Part shown: positions 34,140 to 41,720 of the stretch, piece by piece
Position numbering within the stretch: position 1 is the first letter of the stretch
Layout of the letters: each line of letters starts with the position of its first letter
Assembly (NCBI GenBank): GCA_965218945.1
Contig: OZ244718.1
Location: 1-64,000 of the forward strand
DNA length: 64,000 bases
From: DAOUJW01 sp965218945
GTDB taxonomy: Bacteria; Chloroflexota; Dehalococcoidia; Lucifugimonadales; UBA2985
Direction: 5' to 3'
Notes under the pieces: model-generated
Databases searched by the model: none
Seen by the model: only the letters and a program-made list of their open reading frames with translations
What the model was told of the DNA's origin: nothing
Made by a program: the position numbers and the translations under genes

Positions 34140-36710
34140 ATGAAACTGAACCCGAAGGAACTTCTGTTTGGAGACGACAGCGGAGAGAAGACCCCCGTCC
34201 TGCTGGCGGTGACGCCGCCCAGGACGGGAGAGCGCACCCTGCTGGGCGTGGAGAACCTTCTCCAGTCCATAGCGGTGCCGGAACCCTTCTCCCTGGAGCT
34301 CGCCGGGACCGCCGACGGCGTGACGCTCATGGCCCGCTGCCTCGACGACCGGGTGGTGCGCGGCCAGATCGCCGCCCACTATCCCCAGGCCCGCATCCAG
34401 GAGATACACCCCGGCGAGGACCCCCTGTGGCTCCGCGACGGAGAGCAGGCGTGGTCGATGACCCTCCGGGCCGACGGCCCCGAGTACGTGCCCCTGAGAG
34501 TGTTCAGGGACGACGACCTGCTCGACCCCGGCTCGGACCCCCTCATCGCCCTTCTGGGCGCTCTGACGGCACTTCGGCCCGGTGAGAGGACCGTGGCGCG
34601 GCTGATGCTGCGCTCCCTCGGCCCCGACTGGTCGCAGCCTCACATGGACAAGGCCCACAAGCGTCCCGGCATGGAGCCGAGGGAGCCCGCCTACACCTAC
34701 CAGACCAAGCCCCTGCAACTGGACGGCGTGACGATGGCCGTGCTGGGCATCGGGGCGCTGGCGGCCCTGAAGGGCTACCTGTGGGTGCAGGACGGGGAGA
34801 TATGGAAGGCGGCGCTTCTCGGCGTCGGCGCGGCCCTGGGCCTGCTCGCAGGCGGTTGGGCCTGGCACCGCTGGAAGAAGGCCCGCAAGCGGGTGGAAGA
34901 CCCGCTGCTGATACGCGAAAAAGTCTCCCGGATCGCCTTCGACGCCGAGCTTCAGGTCGTCGCCGTCCTGCCCGCCGACACGGGGGCGCAGAGGGCCGCC
35001 GAGCTGCTTGAGCCGGTGGCCCTCGCCTACCGCCACTTCGACAACCCCGCCGGGGCGCGGTTCAAGGTGGGGAAGGTGAAGCCGGTCGTCCCCGACCCGG
35101 AGATGATGCACCCCGCAGGCCCCGGCCTGTTCGGGAGGCGCAGCGTCCTGGGGGTCCGCGAGGCGGCGGCCCTTTGGCACCCGCCCGGAGCGGGAGACGA
35201 GACGCCCCTGGTGGAGCGCTCCGGCGCAAGGGGGCTGACGCCGTCGGCCAGGGGCGTCAGGGGAGGTGCGCTGGTGGGAGACACCACGGCGGGCAAGCCC
35301 ATGCCCATCCGCTTCCCCGAGGACCTGCTCCGCCGCCACCACCTCTACGTGGCCCGCACCCGCATGGGCAAGTCCACCCTCATGCACCACCTCGTCGCCC
35401 ACAAGATGAAGGAGAAGGCCGAGGGCAGGGACAGCGACGCCATCATCGTCATAGACCCCCACACAGACCTCGTGGCGGGACTGTTGGAGCACGTGCCGGA
35501 GTCCCTCGTAGACCGGGTGCGGCTCATCGACCTGTCGGACCACACGAGGGCGCCCGGCATCAACCTGCTGGACACCCGCATCTTCGCCGACCGGGACCGC
35601 ACCGCCGACTCGGTGGTGCGCGTCGCCAGGGGGCTGTGGGAGCAGTGGGGGCCGAGGATGCAGTCCATCCTGGAGCAGACCGTCAAGACCCTCCACGAGG
35701 CCAACGAGCACCCCACGACCGACGCCGACGAGCAGCACACCATCCTGGACGGGCTGCGGCTGCTGTCCAACGACCCGTACCGGAACGCCGTCCTCGCCAA
35801 GGTCTCCGACCCCTACCTGTTGGAGTGGTGGACCAGGGACTTCGGCAGCTGGCACCGCCAGTACCGCGCCGAGGCCCTGGCCCCCGTGCAGACCCGCCTC
35901 TCCTACTACGCATCCTCCAAGCGGGCGCGGGCCATCCTGGGCCAGCGCCGCTCCACCATCGACCTGCGGGAGACCATCCTCGACGGCGGAATCCTGCTGG
36001 TCTCCACGTCCCAGGGAACGGTGGGCAGGGACGTGGCCGCCCTGGTGGGCGCGTCCCTCCTCAACCTGGTCGATTCGGTCATACGGGAACAGGGAGGCAC
36101 GGCCCTCCGGGAGCGGCGCGGCGCGCTGGTTGTCGTCGACGAGATGCAGTCGATGCCCGGCGTGGACTACGAGAGCATGTTGTCCGAGCTGGGCAAGTTC
36201 GGCGCTTCTTTCATCCTGGCGACCCAGAGCCTGGCGAAGCTGGACGATCTCTCCCGCACCATGCGGGACACCCTGCTCGCCAACGTGGGCTGCCTGGCCG
36301 TGTTCCAGGTTGCCGGGTCCGACGCCCGTCACCTGGTGTGGGAGCTGGGCAAGGACCGGGTGACCGAGGAGGATATCGTGTCGCTGCCGGTCCACCACTG
36401 CTACGTCCGCTCCACCGTGGGCATCGAGCGGATGCCCGCCTTCTCGATGATGGTCAGAAAGCCGGAGGAGGGAGACCCGTCCGTCGCCGCCCGCATCCGT
36501 GGGGCGACCGCCGGGTACACCCTGACGGCCCGGCAGGCGGCCCACGCCGCCGCCGAGGACCTGAAGAAGGTGGAGGAGTTCCGGCTGGGCCTCGAGGAGC
36601 TGAAGAGGGGCGCAGAGCCCACGCCGAAGAATGAGAGCCGCCCCGGCGGGAAACCGGAGCGGAGGAGTCAGCCCGGCAAGCGCCGCAGGACGAGGGAGGC
36701 CGGCGAATGA
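34140..36710 (+). CDS. TraG/VirD4-like coupling or conjugation ATPase
   Basis: An 856-residue protein whose ATG follows AAGGAAGG. Two membrane segments lie at about residues 199-250 (MAVLGIGALAALKG and AALLGVGAALGLLAGGWAW). Walker A (ARTRMGKST) is at about 405-413 and Walker B (LVVVDEMQ) at about 663-670, followed by ILATQSLAKLD. The arrangement of membrane anchor, nucleotide-binding domain and a basic C-terminal tail (GKRRRTREAGE) fits coupling proteins that recruit DNA to the secretion channel. The ATGA overlap with the next gene links it to the replication-relaxation protein. Confidence 0.78.
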   Translation: MKLNPKELLFGDDSGEKTPVLLAVTPPRTGERTLLGVENLLQSIAVPEPFSLELAGTADGVTLMARCLDDRVVRGQIAAHYPQARIQEIHPGEDPLWLRDGEQAWSMTLRADGPEYVPLRVFRDDDLLDPGSDPLIALLGALTALRPGERTVARLMLRSLGPDWSQPHMDKAHKRPGMEPREPAYTYQTKPLQLDGVTMAVLGIGALAALKGYLWVQDGEIWKAALLGVGAALGLLAGGWAWHRWKKARKRVEDPLLIREKVSRIAFDAELQVVAVLPADTGAQRAAELLEPVALAYRHFDNPAGARFKVGKVKPVVPDPEMMHPAGPGLFGRRSVLGVREAAALWHPPGAGDETPLVERSGARGLTPSARGVRGGALVGDTTAGKPMPIRFPEDLLRRHHLYVARTRMGKSTLMHHLVAHKMKEKAEGRDSDAIIVIDPHTDLVAGLLEHVPESLVDRVRLIDLSDHTRAPGINLLDTRIFADRDRTADSVVRVARGLWEQWGPRMQSILEQTVKTLHEANEHPTTDADEQHTILDGLRLLSNDPYRNAVLAKVSDPYLLEWWTRDFGSWHRQYRAEALAPVQTRLSYYASSKRARAILGQRRSTIDLRETILDGGILLVSTSQGTVGRDVAALVGASLLNLVDSVIREQGGTALRERRGALVVVDEMQSMPGVDYESMLSELGKFGASFILATQSLAKLDDLSRTMRDTLLANVGCLAVFQVAGSDARHLVWELGKDRVTEEDIVSLPVHHCYVRSTVGIERMPAFSMMVRKPEEGDPSVAARIRGATAGYTLTARQAAHAAAEDLKKVEEFRLGLEELKRGAEPTPKNESRPGGKPERRSQPGKRRRTREAGE

Positions 36711-38338
36711 GGCCCGGCGGGTGCGAGGGAGAGCTGCTCGGCAGGCTGGCGTGGACGCCCCTGCTGGACAGGCTGGAGATGGTCTGCGTCTCCGGCTGGT
36801 CGAGGGCCGCCGTCTACGAGGCGGTCCGCAGGCTGGAGGAGGGCGGCTTCGCCGCCTCCATCCCCCACGCGGCGGAGCTCACGCCCCCGACCCGGCGCTA
36901 CTTCCTCACCCCCGGCGGCCTGCGGCGGCTGGCCGGGGACGAGAACGCCGCCGTGGACGGCCTGCTGCGCTCGCGCCCCGTCTCGGCCCAGTGGCGACGC
37001 ATCCTGATGGAGCGGCTCGACGCCCTGGCAGTCATATACCGGCTGGCGTCCAACGTCGCCAACGCCGCCGCCCGCCCCGTGCGCCTGCGGCTGTACCGGG
37101 CCGGACCCCTGGACGCCGCCGTCATGCTCCCCGGCGGGAGGACCGTCGGGATCGTCAGGCAGGGCCTGACCGCCGACCGATCGGCCTTCTCCAAGCGCCT
37201 GTGGCGGCTCGGCGAGGGACCGCTCCCCGGCGCCGTCCTGGTCCTAACGTCCGACGAGGTGAGGCTCAGGCACTCCCGCAGAGTGCTGGCGCGCACCTCC
37301 GCGCCCGCGATCCTCGCCCTGGAGCGCGACGCCGTGCTGGCCGGGGCCGACGACCCCGTGTGGCGTCCGACCTCCGGCAACGCCGCCCTGGACCTGCGCC
37401 GAGAGCTCGGGAGGATGCGTCCCGGAGGCGAGCTTCCGTGGGAGCGGCCCCTCTCGCGTGCGACCGTCCCCGGCGACGTCGCCCCGGACGCCGACCACGC
37501 GCTGCCCGCCATCCTCAAACCCGCCGAGAAGCGCGCCCTCGACATGCTGGCCGACTGGCCCTGGATATTGCAGAGGGACATGGCCGGACTGATGGGCCTC
37601 TCGGAAACCCGGGCCTCCCGGCTCACGAACCCCCTGGAAGCCTTCGGCCTCGTGACCCGCGCCGCCGGAGGCCGCCTGGTCCTCACCGACCGGGGGCTGG
37701 CGATGGTGGCCCGCAGGGACCGCGCCTCCGTGGGAGTGGCCCGCAAGCGTTGGAGCGCCACGCCCATCGACCCCGAAGGCCCCTACGACTGGCGCAACGT
37801 GACGGGCGGCAGGAGCAGGCAGCTTCTCAGGAACGTCGAGCACACCGCCGCCGTCCACGGCTTCATGGCCGCGCTGGCCCGCCAGTCCCAGACCCTGGGA
37901 TGGGAAACGACGCAGCTCGACCCGCCCCACCGGGCCTCCCGGCGCTTCCGCCACGGCGACACCCTGCGCTCCGTCAGCCCCGACGCCTTCGGCGTCCTGC
38001 GGCGAGGCCCCGTGACCTGGCCCTTCTTCCTGGAGTGGGAGCGGCGCGCCGTGCGGCCCTCAACCATGTCGGAGCGCCTCGCCCCCTACCTGCGCTACTA
38101 CTCGTCGCACCGGCCCACCGACGACCACGGAACGCAGCCCGCCGTCCTGGTCGTCTTCGACGACGACATCGCCGCCACCCACTTCCTGGAAGTGGCCCGG
38201 AGGGAGACGGCGCGAACCGGCGTGACGGTCCCCCTGTGGGTCTCCCACGGAGAGGCAATCGACGCCCTGGGGCCGCTGGGACGCGCCTGGCGAACCCCCG
38301 GAGACTGGGAGCCGGCCCACCTGCCCCTGGGCAGATGA
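36707..38338 (+). CDS. Replication-relaxation family protein
   Basis: A 543-residue protein that overlaps the previous gene by 4 bp. It has two winged-helix-like segments (about residues 10-70, WSRAAVYEAVRRLEEGGF; and about 280-330, ILQRDMAGLMGLSETRASRL). A C-terminal domain contains RRGPVTWPFFLEWERRAV and LVVFDDDIAATHFLE. This pattern is typical of the replication-relaxation family seen next to coupling ATPases on conjugative elements of Gram-positive and Chloroflexota-type bacteria. It may serve the DNA-processing role, since no canonical relaxase is seen in the element. That is an inference. Confidence 0.6.
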   Translation: MRPGGCEGELLGRLAWTPLLDRLEMVCVSGWSRAAVYEAVRRLEEGGFAASIPHAAELTPPTRRYFLTPGGLRRLAGDENAAVDGLLRSRPVSAQWRRILMERLDALAVIYRLASNVANAAARPVRLRLYRAGPLDAAVMLPGGRTVGIVRQGLTADRSAFSKRLWRLGEGPLPGAVLVLTSDEVRLRHSRRVLARTSAPAILALERDAVLAGADDPVWRPTSGNAALDLRRELGRMRPGGELPWERPLSRATVPGDVAPDADHALPAILKPAEKRALDMLADWPWILQRDMAGLMGLSETRASRLTNPLEAFGLVTRAAGGRLVLTDRGLAMVARRDRASVGVARKRWSATPIDPEGPYDWRNVTGGRSRQLLRNVEHTAAVHGFMAALARQSQTLGWETTQLDPPHRASRRFRHGDTLRSVSPDAFGVLRRGPVTWPFFLEWERRAVRPSTMSERLAPYLRYYSSHRPTDDHGTQPAVLVVFDDDIAATHFLEVARRETARTGVTVPLWVSHGEAIDALGPLGRAWRTPGDWEPAHLPLGR

Positions 38339-38353
38339 ACAGCGACTGAAGCC

Positions 38354-38386
38354 GAGGGGAGCGTGAGCCTCTGCGCCGCTCCCCTC
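38354..38386 (+). other. 10-bp hairpin between transfer operon and HTH gene
   Basis: The arms GAGGGGAGCG (38354-38363) and CGCTCCCCTC (38377-38386) flank a 13-nt loop. No T-tract follows, and the next gene's ribosome-binding site (GGGAGAGAG) comes 6 bp later. It may be a terminator-like or translation-regulating structure. Confidence 0.45.
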
Positions 38387-38402
38387 CCGATGGGAGAGAG
38401 CC

Positions 38403-38687
38403 ATGTCTAACCATACCGACAGACCGAAAGGCCCCCGGAGGCGTCGAGGACGGACCGTCGTCCGGCTCGACTCGGCGGCCGTCTGGAGGCGGCTGGCCCT
38501 GCTCAACCGCTCCCAGAACTGGCTCGCCAGGGAGATGGGGGTCAGCCCCGGATACATCTCAAAGCTGGTCAACGAAGGGCGCGCGCCCTCGGGACGCATC
38601 CGCAGGCGGATGCTCAAGGCCCTCGGTCTGAACGAGTTTCACCAACTTTTTAGATTGGAGGTAAGAGATGAAGAACCGAAACTCTGA
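38403..38687 (+). CDS. XRE-like HTH regulator
   Basis: A 94-residue protein with a basic N-terminus, then WRRLALLNRSQNWLAREMGV and SPGYISKLVNEGRAPSGRIR, which form a clear XRE/Cro-type HTH. Start is supported by GGGAGAGAG. It overlaps the next small HTH gene by 20 bp. It is probably a repressor of the element's transfer or integration genes, by position only. Confidence 0.7.
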   Translation: MSNHTDRPKGPRRRRGRTVVRLDSAAVWRRLALLNRSQNWLAREMGVSPGYISKLVNEGRAPSGRIRRRMLKALGLNEFHQLFRLEVRDEEPKL

Positions 38688-38880
38688 ACCCCGTTTCGAC
38701 GGGCAGATCGACCCGAGCGGCGCGCTGCCGCAGAACCTCGAGGACCGCCTCCGCCGGTTCAGGGAGGCCAGCGGCCTCACCTGGAGCGCCCTGGCCCGGA
38801 CCATCGACGTGGACCGCAGGCTGGTGCGCCGGTGGCGCAGGGGGGGCGTCGTGCCCCCCGGCCGGATCGGAGGTGAGTGA
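38668..38880 (+). CDS. Truncated small HTH protein, paralogue of next gene
   Basis: A 70-residue protein whose DNA and protein sequence parallel the next gene: LEDRLRRFREASGLTWSALA and RTIDVDRRLVRRWRRGGVVP match the neighbour's HTH. It stops 10 residues after the HTH, so the downstream helical tail present in all paralogues is lost. The stop overlaps the neighbour's ATG (TGATG). It may be a decaying duplicate or a DNA-binding-only competitor. Confidence 0.55.
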   Translation: MKNRNSEPRFDGQIDPSGALPQNLEDRLRRFREASGLTWSALARTIDVDRRLVRRWRRGGVVPPGRIGGE

Positions 38881-39218
38881 TGTCGCTCCGCAACGCCGAA
38901 CCCCATTTCGACCGGCGTAACGACAGGAGCCGCCTCGGAGGCCGCGTGCTTCCGTACCAGAGCGGCGAGCTGCCGGAGGACTTCGCCGACCGCCTCATCC
39001 GGCTCAAGGAGGCCAGCGGCCTCACCTGGAGCGCTTTCTCCCAGGCCATCGGCGCCGACAGTAAGCAGGTGCGCCGGTGGCGCAAGGAGGGCGTCAAGCC
39101 CTCCGGGGGAGCCTACCACTCCCTCGTCCGCTTCGCGCGCGGCATCCACGGCGGCCTGGAGATCCTCGTGGGCGAGAGCCACCAGATGACCTTCTGGGAC
39201 GAGGAGACGGAGAGCTAG
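38880..39218 (+). CDS. Small HTH protein of the recurrent FPERLE family
   Basis: A 112-residue protein. The core (PEDFADRLIRLKEASGLTWS, AFSQAIGADSKQVRRWRKEG, then the SLVRFARGIHGGLEIL tail) matches the HTH proteins at 3605, 23384, 49308 and 58384. The ATG at 38880 overlaps the stop of the preceding paralogue and GGAGG precedes it. It is a likely DNA-binding regulator on the element. Confidence 0.68.
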   Translation: MSLRNAEPHFDRRNDRSRLGGRVLPYQSGELPEDFADRLIRLKEASGLTWSAFSQAIGADSKQVRRWRKEGVKPSGGAYHSLVRFARGIHGGLEILVGESHQMTFWDEETES

Positions 39219-39290
39219 AACCAACACACCGTGCCGTCGGCGTCATCCCGGTCCGTCCGCGCCGGCGGCCCAATCACCAGACCAGGCGAT

Positions 39291-39500
39291 ATGGAAGACG
39301 ACACGAGAAGGAAAGCACGCAAGAGGCCCGCGAGAGACGGCCCGGAGATACGGGTGGTCGGCATCGACGTCAGGCCCGCGCCCGACGCCCAGGCGCGGCT
39401 CCGCCGCCTCTTCACCATCCTGGCCGAGCTGGCCGAGGACGACCCGCCTCCGCCCGGCGCGGACCCGTCGCCGCACGACGGCGGCGAGGAGGAACGCTGA
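39291..39500 (+). CDS. Small hypothetical protein
   Basis: A 69-residue protein with a basic N-terminus, a conserved-looking centre (IRVVGIDVRPAPDAQARLRR, LFTILAELAEDD) and an acidic, Pro-rich end. The ATG at 39291 is chosen over the upstream in-frame start because AGGCGAT precedes it and the upstream part looks non-coding. Its stop overlaps the ATG of the PAPS-reductase-like gene, so the two are probably co-translated. Function is unknown. Confidence 0.5.
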   Translation: MEDDTRRKARKRPARDGPEIRVVGIDVRPAPDAQARLRRLFTILAELAEDDPPPPGADPSPHDGGEEER

Positions 39501-40333
39501 TGTCTTCCCCCACGCTGACCGTCATCAGCCTCGGCGGGGGCGTCCAGTCCACCGTCATGGCGCTAATGGCGAGCAAGGGGGCGTTCGACCGCATCCCCGA
39601 CTCCGCCATCTTCGCCGACACCCGTTGGGAGCCGCCCAGCATCTACGAGCATCTGGCGTGGCTCAAAGACCGCCTGAGCTTCCCCCTGTACGTCGTGAAC
39701 AACGGACGCAGCCTCCGCGAGGACGTGAAGGCCCTCACCAACCACTCCGGCTCCCACAGATACGTGGACATTCCCGTCTACCTCAAGGGGCGCGACGGAG
39801 AGGGCGACGGCATCGGCAGACGCCAGTGCACCGACAACTACAAGATCAGGCCCATCCGCCGAAGGATACGGGAGATGCTGGGGTTGCGGCCCCGGCAGCG
39901 CGTCCCCGCCGGAACCACCGTCGAGCTGTGGCTGGGCATCTCCACCGACGAGGCCATACGCATGAAGACTTCCCGCGACCGCTGGATGACGAACCGCTAC
40001 CCGCTCATCGAAGCGGGCCTGTCCCGAAGCGACTGCGCCGACTGGTGGGCCGCCCGCTACGACAGGCCCCTGGAACGCTCGGCCTGCGTCGCCTGCCCCT
40101 TCCAGTCCCGCCACAGGTGGGTGGAGACCAAGCGCCGGTGGCCGGAGCTGTTCGCCGAGGCGGTTCAGATTGACGCGAACATGCGGGGCGGGCTGGCATT
40201 CGCCAAGGAGCCTTATCTTCACTCGCTGCGAATGCCCCTGGCCCAGGCTGTGGCGATTGACGAGGCTGAGATGGGAACGGACGGAGAGCGAGACGGGTTC
40301 GGCAACGAGTGCGAGGGACACTGTGGAGTCTGA
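39500..40333 (+). CDS. PAPS-reductase/PP-loop family protein
   Basis: A 277-residue protein with a PP-loop variant SLGGGVQST at residues 10-18. A metal- or Fe-S-compatible set of cysteines follows (RRQCTDNYK, CVACPFQSR, and NECEGHCGV at the C-terminus). Proteins of this group share the adenine-nucleotide alpha-hydrolase fold of PAPS reductase. On mobile elements they are usually not sulfur-assimilation enzymes and may act in nucleic-acid modification. No dnd or similar partners are present here, so that role is only possible. It is translationally coupled to the preceding small gene (TGATG). Confidence 0.65.
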   Translation: MSSPTLTVISLGGGVQSTVMALMASKGAFDRIPDSAIFADTRWEPPSIYEHLAWLKDRLSFPLYVVNNGRSLREDVKALTNHSGSHRYVDIPVYLKGRDGEGDGIGRRQCTDNYKIRPIRRRIREMLGLRPRQRVPAGTTVELWLGISTDEAIRMKTSRDRWMTNRYPLIEAGLSRSDCADWWAARYDRPLERSACVACPFQSRHRWVETKRRWPELFAEAVQIDANMRGGLAFAKEPYLHSLRMPLAQAVAIDEAEMGTDGERDGFGNECEGHCGV

Positions 40334-40358
40334 GCGGGGCCGCCGACAGGCGAGCGAT

Positions 40359-41540
40359 ATGCCGGATAGAGAGGAGCGGCGAATCGTGAGGAAGACGGCG
40401 ACGACCGGCGCGCTGGACGCTCCGTACAGGTCCGTCTTCGGAGACGTGTCGAAGATCATCGACGCGGCCAGGGAGTCGGCCGCCCGCTCGGTGAACGCCG
40501 CCATGACCGCCGCCTACTGGCTGGTCGGGCGCCGCATCGTCGAGTTCGAGCAGTCGGGAGAAGACAGGGCCGAGTACGGAGCGGCGCTGATCGAAAGGCT
40601 GGCCGAGGACCTGACCGGGCGGTTCGGACGCGGTTTCTCCCTTCAGAACATCTACAACATGCGCCTCTTCTACCTCTCATATCCGCCCGAGAAGATTCTC
40701 CAGACACTGTCTGGAAGATCGGCTCCACCCCACGGACGACAGATTCTCCAGACGCCGTCTGGAGAATTCGACAGCCCATCCGCCGAGGTGGGCTTCGACG
40801 ACCTTTTCGCGGCCTTCCCGCTGCCCTGGTCCGCCTATGTGCGCCTCCTGTCCGTCAGGAACGAGAGCGCCCGCGACTTCTACGAGACCGAGGCGCTGAG
40901 AGGCGGATGGTCGGTCCGCCAGCTCGACCGGCAGATCGGCTCGCAATTCTACGAGCGAACCGCCCTCTCGAAGAACAGGGCCGCCATGCTGACGGGCGGG
41001 CAGAGGAAGCGTCCAGAGGACATCGCCCTCCCCGGCGAGCAGATCAAGGACCCCTTCGTCCTGGAGTTCCTCGACCTCAGGGACGAGTACTCCGAGAGCG
41101 ACCTCGAAGAGGCGCTCATCCGCCACCTGGAGACCTTCCTCATGGAGCTGGGAGACGATTTCTGCTTCATGGGCAGGCAGAGGCGGCTGCGCGTCGGCAA
41201 CAGGTGGTACAGGATGGACCTGCTGTTCTACCACCGGAGCCTGAGATGCCTCGTGGTCATCGACCTGAAGGTCGGCGGCTTCACCCACGCCGACGCCGGA
41301 CAGATGCACTTCTACCTGAACTATGCGCGGGAACACTGGATGCGCGAGGGCGAGAACCCGCCCGTCGGCCTGATCCTCTGCTCGGAGAAGGACGAGTCCC
41401 TCGCCCGATACGCCCTTGAGGGGTTGTCGAACAACGTGCTGGCCGCGGAGTACCGGATCGCCCTGCCCGACGAGACGTTCCTGGCGGCGGAGCTTGACCG
41501 GACGAGGCAGGCGATGGAGCAGCGCCCGGACGCGCTTTGA
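40359..41540 (+). CDS. DUF1016 (YhcG-type) PDDEXK nuclease family protein
   Basis: A 393-residue protein. The N-terminal domain (SVNAAMTAAYWLVGRRIVEF, then RFGRGFSLQNIYNMRLFY) is the DUF1016 N-terminal helical region. The C-terminal domain carries a PDDEXK-like core: MDLLFYH near residue 286 and VVIDLKVGGF near 300-310. The sequence ILQT-SG occurs twice in the linker. A GTG at 40323 with GAGGGA upstream is an alternative start that would overlap the previous gene by 11 bp. Members of this family are frequent on mobile elements and beside restriction systems; the substrate is unknown. Confidence 0.7.
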   Translation: MPDREERRIVRKTATTGALDAPYRSVFGDVSKIIDAARESAARSVNAAMTAAYWLVGRRIVEFEQSGEDRAEYGAALIERLAEDLTGRFGRGFSLQNIYNMRLFYLSYPPEKILQTLSGRSAPPHGRQILQTPSGEFDSPSAEVGFDDLFAAFPLPWSAYVRLLSVRNESARDFYETEALRGGWSVRQLDRQIGSQFYERTALSKNRAAMLTGGQRKRPEDIALPGEQIKDPFVLEFLDLRDEYSESDLEEALIRHLETFLMELGDDFCFMGRQRRLRVGNRWYRMDLLFYHRSLRCLVVIDLKVGGFTHADAGQMHFYLNYAREHWMREGENPPVGLILCSEKDESLARYALEGLSNNVLAAEYRIALPDETFLAAELDRTRQAMEQRPDAL

Positions 41541-41580
41541 CGCCACCCTGTTCAACGCGGTAAAATGGTGGGTAGAAGTT

Positions 41581-41635
41581 GGCCCGGCGATGCTGTAAAC
41601 ATCCCGGGCCGTGGCGCCACCTGGTTGGACAGGTG
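41581..41635 (+). other. Cluster of hairpins upstream of recombinase (possible structured RNA)
   Basis: Three inverted repeats are stacked: GGCCCGG...CCGGGCC (41581-41610), the palindrome GTGGCGCCAC (41611-41620) and CACCTG...CAGGTG (41618-41635). They are followed 25 bp later by an intrinsic terminator. The combination of compact stems plus a terminator just ahead of the recombinase gene could be a small RNA or a leader controlling recombinase expression. Confidence 0.4.
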
Positions 41636-41659
41636 ATGCGAAGTAATTGTACTACTCGC

Positions 41660-41692
41660 AGACCCGCTCCGACAGGAGGCGGGTCTTTTTTT
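41660..41692 (+). terminator. Intrinsic terminator before recombinase gene
   Basis: The stem AGACCCGCTCC / GGAGGCGGGTCT has a 4-base GACA loop and is followed by TTTTTTTG. This is a textbook Rho-independent terminator. It lies 30-60 bp before the recombinase ATG, so it ends upstream transcription or attenuates read-through into the recombinase. Confidence 0.8.
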
Positions 41693-41720
41693 GTTTCAGG
41701 AGATTCGAGAGGAGGAAATC

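Noticed and set aside
34041..36545. Minus-strand open frame of 834 codons opposite the coupling ATPase gene
   Set aside because: The plus strand has Walker motifs, membrane segments and operon overlaps; the minus frame has none.
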